Shown piece by piece: positions 5,459 to 8,538 of a stretch of 8,538 nt of DNA. Made by a program: the position numbers and the translations under genes. This DNA comes from Spirochaetota bacterium. GTDB taxonomy: Bacteria; Spirochaetota; UBA4802; UBA5550. The stretch's first letter is position 1, and each line of letters begins with the position of its first letter. The notes beneath the pieces are model-generated. The model saw only the letters and a list, made by a program, of their open reading frames with translations, ran no database searches and was not told where the DNA came from. The DNA lies in the NCBI GenBank assembly GCA_022704585.1, contig JAKJGD010000057.1, positions 1 to 8,538 on the forward strand, read 5' to 3'.

Positions 5459-5521
5459 TTGGTCACTAAATATGTATTGACATAATTCCGTTTATTATCG
5501 TTTATCGATAATCGATAATAA
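5459..5521. promoter_or_regulatory. Divergent control region: -35 box and overlapping operator-like palindromes
   Basis: Three symmetric elements lie between the divergent dehydrogenase genes. TTGGTCACTAA (5459-5469) is a TTnGTnACnAA palindrome. TATGT-ATTG-ACATA (5471-5484) is a perfect 5-bp inverted repeat matching the generic GntR operator form yGT-N4-AC, and it overlaps a perfect plus-strand TTGACA -35 box (5477-5482). TTATTATCG (5492-5500) is a perfect inverse of CGATAATAA (5513-5521), with the palindrome TTATCGATAA (5502-5511) between. The -10 box for the plus-strand gene is unclear: 17-18 bp from TTGACA gives only weak matches around 5500-5506. A repressor on these sites would block the class-3 gene and could affect the operon promoter at 5415-5443. 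The FadR-type regulator downstream is the obvious candidate, by inference. Confidence 0.5.
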
Positions 5522-5538
5522 ATATGTGTGAGGCCGAC

Positions 5539-6927
5539 ATGAATCATAAGATCGAAAACGATCAAATAGCCGGGACGCTTTCAGCCCATCGGGAATTCTT
5601 CTCGACCCATATTACGAAGGAGTATGCCTTCCGGATTGATAACCTCGTTAAATTGAAAAAAGCCATCTCCAGGTATGAGAAAAAGCTGAGCGAATCGCTT
5701 AAAAAGGACCTGAACAAGTCCCCGTTTGAAGCCTATATCACTGAAATCGGTTTCGTGCAGGAAGAGATATCATATCATATACATCATTTGAAGAAATGGA
5801 TGAAACCGGAAAGGATCCGCACCGATCTCGTGAATTTTCATTCCAGGAGCTACATACTGCGTGAGCCGTTCGGACTGGTGCTGATCATGTCGCCGTGGAA
5901 CTACCCTTTCCAGCTGCTCTTCGATCCCCTCGTCGGCGCGATCTCTGCCGGAAACTGCATGGTTCTCAAGCCCGCACACTATTCGGAACATACGTCCGCA
6001 ACAATCCGGGAGCTTGTTTCCGAGACTTTCGATCCGCGTTACATAAGCGTTTTTACAGGAGGACGCGATGTTATCCAGGAGCTCCTCGGCCACCGGTACG
6101 ACTATATCTTCTTCACCGGAAGCGCCTATCTCGGTAAAATAGTTATGGAAAAAGCTTCGAAATTCCTCACACCCGTGTCCCTGGAGCTCGGGGGCAAAAG
6201 CCCGTGCATCGTGGAGGATGACGCGGACCTGGACGTGGCAGCGCGCCGCCTTACTTTCGGAAAGCTCCTCAACTCGGGGCAGACCTGCATCGCTCCGGAC
6301 TATATACTCGTGAACAAAAAAGTAAAGAAAGAACTGGTAGAGAGGATCAAGAAGTGCATCGTCTCATCATACGGCGCCAATCCCCTTGAGCACCCTGATT
6401 ACGGAAGAATTATAAATAACGATCAGTTTGAAAAACTATCTGCCCTCATCAAGACCGGGGAGGTAATTTTCGGCGGTGAAGTCAGGAAGCAGGACCGCTG
6501 TATATCGCCAACGATTCTCGATAATGTGCGGCCGGAAGATCCTATCATGCAGGACGAGATATTCGGCCCTATCTTCCCGATCATGGAGTACGGCGATATT
6601 GACGAGGCCATTTCGTTTGTCAACAGCAGGGAAAAACCTCTCGCCTTCTATCTGTTCACATCAAGCAGGAAGAAAGAAAAGATGGTTTTCTCCCGCACAT
6701 CTTCCGGCGGAGGGTGCGTGAACGATACGATGCTGCATCTTACGAACCCGAGGCTGCCGTTCGGCGGTGTCGGCTACAGCGGCATGGGCATGTATCACGG
6801 TAAACACAGCTTTGATACGTTCAGTCATCACCGTTCGATACTCGCCAAATCCACATGGCTTGACGTACCCCTCCGGTACCCGCCGTACCGCGGCAAGCTG
6901 GGGATAGCCAGAAAAGTCTTTAAATGA
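5539..6927 (+). CDS. Class-3-type aldehyde dehydrogenase
   Basis: This 462-residue enzyme belongs to the class 3 branch of the aldehyde dehydrogenase superfamily (fatty, aromatic and coniferyl aldehyde dehydrogenases). Landmarks: MSPWNYP with Asn121, Lys144 in VLKPA, FTGS (192-195), Glu216 in LELGGK, nucleophile Cys250 in NSGQTC, Glu340-x-Phe342 in DEIFGP, and the class-3 C-terminal block LPFGGVGYSGMGMYHGKHSF (406-425). There is no C-terminal membrane anchor, so it is probably soluble. I place the start at the ATG at 5539, which has GTGAGG five bases upstream. An in-frame ATG at 5524 would add five residues but has no Shine-Dalgarno site and lies next to the palindromic control region. It is transcribed away from the other aldehyde dehydrogenase and converges on the regulator gene 51 bp beyond its TGA, with no clear terminator between. 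Substrate is probably a medium- or long-chain or aromatic aldehyde by family, but this is not proven. Confidence 0.92.
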   Translation: MNHKIENDQIAGTLSAHREFFSTHITKEYAFRIDNLVKLKKAISRYEKKLSESLKKDLNKSPFEAYITEIGFVQEEISYHIHHLKKWMKPERIRTDLVNFHSRSYILREPFGLVLIMSPWNYPFQLLFDPLVGAISAGNCMVLKPAHYSEHTSATIRELVSETFDPRYISVFTGGRDVIQELLGHRYDYIFFTGSAYLGKIVMEKASKFLTPVSLELGGKSPCIVEDDADLDVAARRLTFGKLLNSGQTCIAPDYILVNKKVKKELVERIKKCIVSSYGANPLEHPDYGRIINNDQFEKLSALIKTGEVIFGGEVRKQDRCISPTILDNVRPEDPIMQDEIFGPIFPIMEYGDIDEAISFVNSREKPLAFYLFTSSRKKEKMVFSRTSSGGGCVNDTMLHLTNPRLPFGGVGYSGMGMYHGKHSFDTFSHHRSILAKSTWLDVPLRYPPYRGKLGIARKVFK

Positions 6928-6978
6928 CGGCGGCCTGACAGGACGGGGCGGCTAACGCAGCAGCCGGCGGTCCGTGCT

Positions 6979-7644
6979 TCAGTCCCGCGGAGCAGTCGAC
7001 AGGATCGAGAGGGCGAACTTCTTCTCATTCTGCGTGTATTCCCGGATGGTCTTTACCAGCTTCTCGAGGTTGGCCTCCAGCATGTACTTTTCCAGAAGCT
7101 TGAAATACTTCACGTTGCTTTTCAGCTCGTTCTTCCGCGCCCTGAGGGTCATGTACTCAACCCGCTGTTTATTGGGCCAGAGGTCCGAGATGATCTTGGT
7201 CAACACCGGGCTCTGTACCGCTTCGAGCGCGATGTAAGCGAATTCGAAGATGCTTTTATGGTAATTGTCGAAATCGGATTTTTCCGCGGATGTTTCAAGC
7301 CTTTTCAGAACATCGATAATGCGCGCGACGTTCTCCGTCGACCGGTGCTCCATGGCCTTGATAATCAACAGGGCATACAGGTCCGTGACGATATCATACA
7401 TGATTTCAATGTCATTATTGGACAGCTCGGTCACGAACGTGCCGCGGCGCTGGTTGGTCTCGACAAGACCGCTCTGCTCGAGGATGCGGAGTGCTTCGCG
7501 GACCGAGCTCTGGCTGACAGAAAGCTCTTTCGCGATTTTAGCTTCGAGTATTCTCTGCCCGGGCTGAAGCTCGCCATGTATGATCTTCTCCCTGAGGAGA
7601 TCGGCAATTTCATAGGCCAGGTTCTTCGATTTCAGGACAGTCAT
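6979..7644 (-). CDS. GntR-family transcriptional regulator, FadR/FCD subfamily
   Basis: This 221-residue DNA-binding protein has a typical GntR winged helix-turn-helix at about 8-73: LREKIIHGELQPGQRI, then the recognition helix region LSVSQSSVREALRILEQSGLV and the wing QRRGTFV. Residues 78-205 form an all-helical ligand-sensing domain of FCD type. FCD domains usually bind a metal through one Asp and three His. Here only His129 (DNYH) is evident. The second and third His positions appear to be Tyr180 (NVKYFKLLEKY) and Tyr203 (IREYTQ), so metal binding may be lost. Such regulators are usually local repressors released by an acid or sugar-acid ligand, which suits control of the adjacent dehydrogenase genes. 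The ATG at 7642-7644 has GGGGAG 6 nt upstream (7651-7656). It has its own promoter with an inverted repeat at the start of transcription, suggesting autoregulation, and may also receive read-through from the GapN-like gene. Confidence 0.9.
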   Translation of the reverse strand: MTVLKSKNLAYEIADLLREKIIHGELQPGQRILEAKIAKELSVSQSSVREALRILEQSGLVETNQRRGTFVTELSNNDIEIMYDIVTDLYALLIIKAMEHRSTENVARIIDVLKRLETSAEKSDFDNYHKSIFEFAYIALEAVQSPVLTKIISDLWPNKQRVEYMTLRARKNELKSNVKYFKLLEKYMLEANLEKLVKTIREYTQNEKKFALSILSTAPRD

Positions 7645-7655
7645 CAGGCGCTCCC

Positions 7656-7677
7656 CGGTGCTTCATGTTTTGCACCG
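7656..7677. promoter_or_regulatory. Inverted repeat over the GntR gene leader (possible autoregulatory operator)
   Basis: CGGTGC (7656-7661) and GCACCG (7672-7677) are perfect inverted arms separated by 10 bp, about one helical turn from centre to centre of each half. The site covers the predicted transcription start and its inner arm abuts the Shine-Dalgarno site. It could therefore be a repressor site or a leader hairpin that partly hides the ribosome binding site. Confidence 0.4.
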
Positions 7678-7681
7678 AGCA

Positions 7682-7709
7682 ACTATAACAATGTTTCCGG
7701 TTACGTCAA
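7682..7709 (-). promoter_or_regulatory. Predicted sigma70-like promoter of the GntR regulator gene
   Basis: On the minus strand TTGACG (7704-7709, 5 of 6) and TATAGT (7682-7687, 5 of 6) are spaced by 16 bp. Transcription would begin near 7675, giving a leader of about 30 nt that includes the inverted repeat at 7656-7677. Confidence 0.6.
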
Positions 7710-7748
7710 TCCGTTTATTTCAGGTGGGCCGGCCGTGCTCATGGGGCA

Positions 7749-8538
7749 TCAGAATATGAAATCCGTCGACAAAAAACCGGACTTCTTGTCCCTGAGTATT
7801 TCTGTTAAAATCTGCTTGTTCCTGTCTGTTTCCTTGACCGCCACCAGCGTCCGGATGCTGAAGACCCTGAGCGCGTCGCTTACCGAAAGGGTCCCCTCCG
7901 CGCTGTCCTTCCTGCCGGTGAACGGGAACGCATCCGGCCCCCGCTGGCACTGGGAGTTGATGTTGACCCTGCAGACCTGGTTTACCAGCCGGTCGACCAG
8001 CTTCGCGATCTGGCCGGTATCGTTCCCGAAGATGGCCGCCTGCTGGCCAAAATTGGACTCTTCCACGTACCGCATAGGCTCTTCGATGTCGTCGAACGGC
8101 ACCACCGGCACGACCGGGCCAAACTGCTCCTCGCCGTACAATCTCATCCTGCCGTTCACGGGATACACGACGGCCGGGAACATGAAGGTGTTATTCACGG
8201 TGCCGCCGTCCGGGTTGACGACGGCCGCGCCGTTTGCAACCGCGTCGTTAATATAATCGCTCATGTACCGGGTCTTGTCGGTTTCAGGCAGCGGCGTCAG
8301 GTTCACGTCCTTTTCCCAGGGCATGCCCGGTTTCAGGGCGCTGACGGCATCATTGAACTTCTTTAAAAAAGGATCCGCGATCGAGCGGTGCACGAAGATG
8401 ATCTTGATCGCCGTGCAGCGCTGGCCGTTGTATGACAGTGAGCCGAGCACGCATTCCTTCACCGCAAGCTCGATGTCGGCGTCGCCGAGGACGATGGCGG
8501 CGTTTTTCGCGTCCATGCCGAGCGCCGAGCGGAGGCGG
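7749..8538 (-). CDS. gapN: GapN-like NADP-dependent glyceraldehyde-3-phosphate dehydrogenase, 3' part
   Basis: The reading frame enters from the right edge and ends at TGA (7749-7751). The visible ~262 residues are the C-terminal half of an aldehyde dehydrogenase superfamily protein. They match the group annotated as non-phosphorylating, NADP-dependent glyceraldehyde-3-phosphate dehydrogenase, which converts glyceraldehyde 3-phosphate directly to 3-phosphoglycerate and makes NADPH. Landmarks are the nucleophile in YNGQRCTA (Cys codon 8415-8417), EEQFGPVVPV, CRVNINSQCQRGPD, FPFTGRKDSAEGTLSVSDAL and the tail LSTDFIF. At the place where most aldehyde dehydrogenases have ELGGK with the general-base glutamate, this protein reads LGMDAK (around 8505-8522). 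Gly sits at the Glu position and Asp two residues later. From memory, LGxEAKN/LGxDAKN is typical of this subgroup rather than a local mutation. The start codon is outside the window: the internal Met at 8514-8516 is not the start. The regulator gene lies 104 bp downstream on the same strand. Confidence 0.82.
   Translation of the reverse strand, partial: RLRSALGMDAKNAAIVLGDADIELAVKECVLGSLSYNGQRCTAIKIIFVHRSIADPFLKKFNDAVSALKPGMPWEKDVNLTPLPETDKTRYMSDYINDAVANGAAVVNPDGGTVNNTFMFPAVVYPVNGRMRLYGEEQFGPVVPVVPFDDIEEPMRYVEESNFGQQAAIFGNDTGQIAKLVDRLVNQVCRVNINSQCQRGPDAFPFTGRKDSAEGTLSVSDALRVFSIRTLVAVKETDRNKQILTEILRDKKSGFLSTDFIF

Noticed and set aside
5524..5538. Longer start for the class-3 aldehyde dehydrogenase at 5524
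   Set aside because: No Shine-Dalgarno site precedes it, and it sits directly against the palindromic control region. The ATG at 5539 has GTGAGG at a workable distance.
6928..6978. Small G+C-rich stem (CGGCT/AGCCG) between the convergent class-3 dehydrogenase and regulator genes
   Set aside because: Only about 5 bp of pairing and no T-run on either strand, so it does not support a terminator call.
7258..8256. A 332-codon plus-strand open frame spanning the regulator, its promoter region and the GapN-like gene
   Set aside because: It crosses two well-supported minus-strand genes and a promoter, and its composition changes at their borders. It is an antisense shadow.

Overview
The window is bacterial chromosomal DNA with a G+C-rich metabolic backbone (one hand-counted line inside the alcohol dehydrogenase gives about 67% G+C) interrupted by one strikingly A+T-rich island (lines counted at about 18-32% G+C). 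Shine-Dalgarno sites, sigma70-like promoters and protein families all fit a free-living Gram-negative chemoheterotroph. The phylum cannot be fixed from sequence alone; a spirochaete or deltaproteobacterial-type genome is my best but weak guess. No rRNA, tRNA, CRISPR array or intact transposase is present.

Layout. Positions 1-300 hold the first ~61 codons of a glycogen debranching enzyme gene (glgX, minus strand). It breaks off abruptly into unrelated A+T-rich sequence that could be the end of an insertion sequence. Positions 300-1260 are an accessory island: a 200-residue orphan gene for a membrane-anchored protein (minus), flanked by two nested sets of imperfect inverted repeats, a G+C-rich hairpin on its 3' side and a strong terminator beyond its promoter side. 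Positions 1296-2447 encode an iron-dependent alcohol dehydrogenase (minus). A 139-bp composite palindromic repeat (2473-2611) fills most of the gap to the next gene. Positions 2693-5379 are a tight two-gene minus-strand operon: an aldehyde dehydrogenase followed, after 2 bp, by an organophosphate-type (OPA) major facilitator transporter. Across a 159-bp divergent promoter region with several palindromes, a class-3 aldehyde dehydrogenase runs the other way (5539-6927). It converges on a FadR-type GntR regulator (6979-7644, minus). At the right edge is the 3' part of a third aldehyde dehydrogenase superfamily gene, a GapN-like non-phosphorylating glyceraldehyde-3-phosphate dehydrogenase (7749 to beyond 8538, minus).

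How it may work together (inference): one alcohol dehydrogenase, two complete and different aldehyde dehydrogenases, a phosphate-ester-type transporter and a ligand-responsive GntR repressor suggest a locus for uptake and oxidation of an alcohol/aldehyde or phosphorylated carbon source, with GapN possibly feeding NADPH and 3-phosphoglycerate. The GntR protein is the natural candidate to control the divergent promoter region, which carries a GntR-type palindrome over the -35 box of the class-3 dehydrogenase. The substrate is not identifiable from sequence.

The most unusual parts are the inverted-repeat-bounded A+T-rich orphan gene, the regulator's apparently lost metal ligands, and the missing catalytic-glutamate motif in the GapN-like enzyme.
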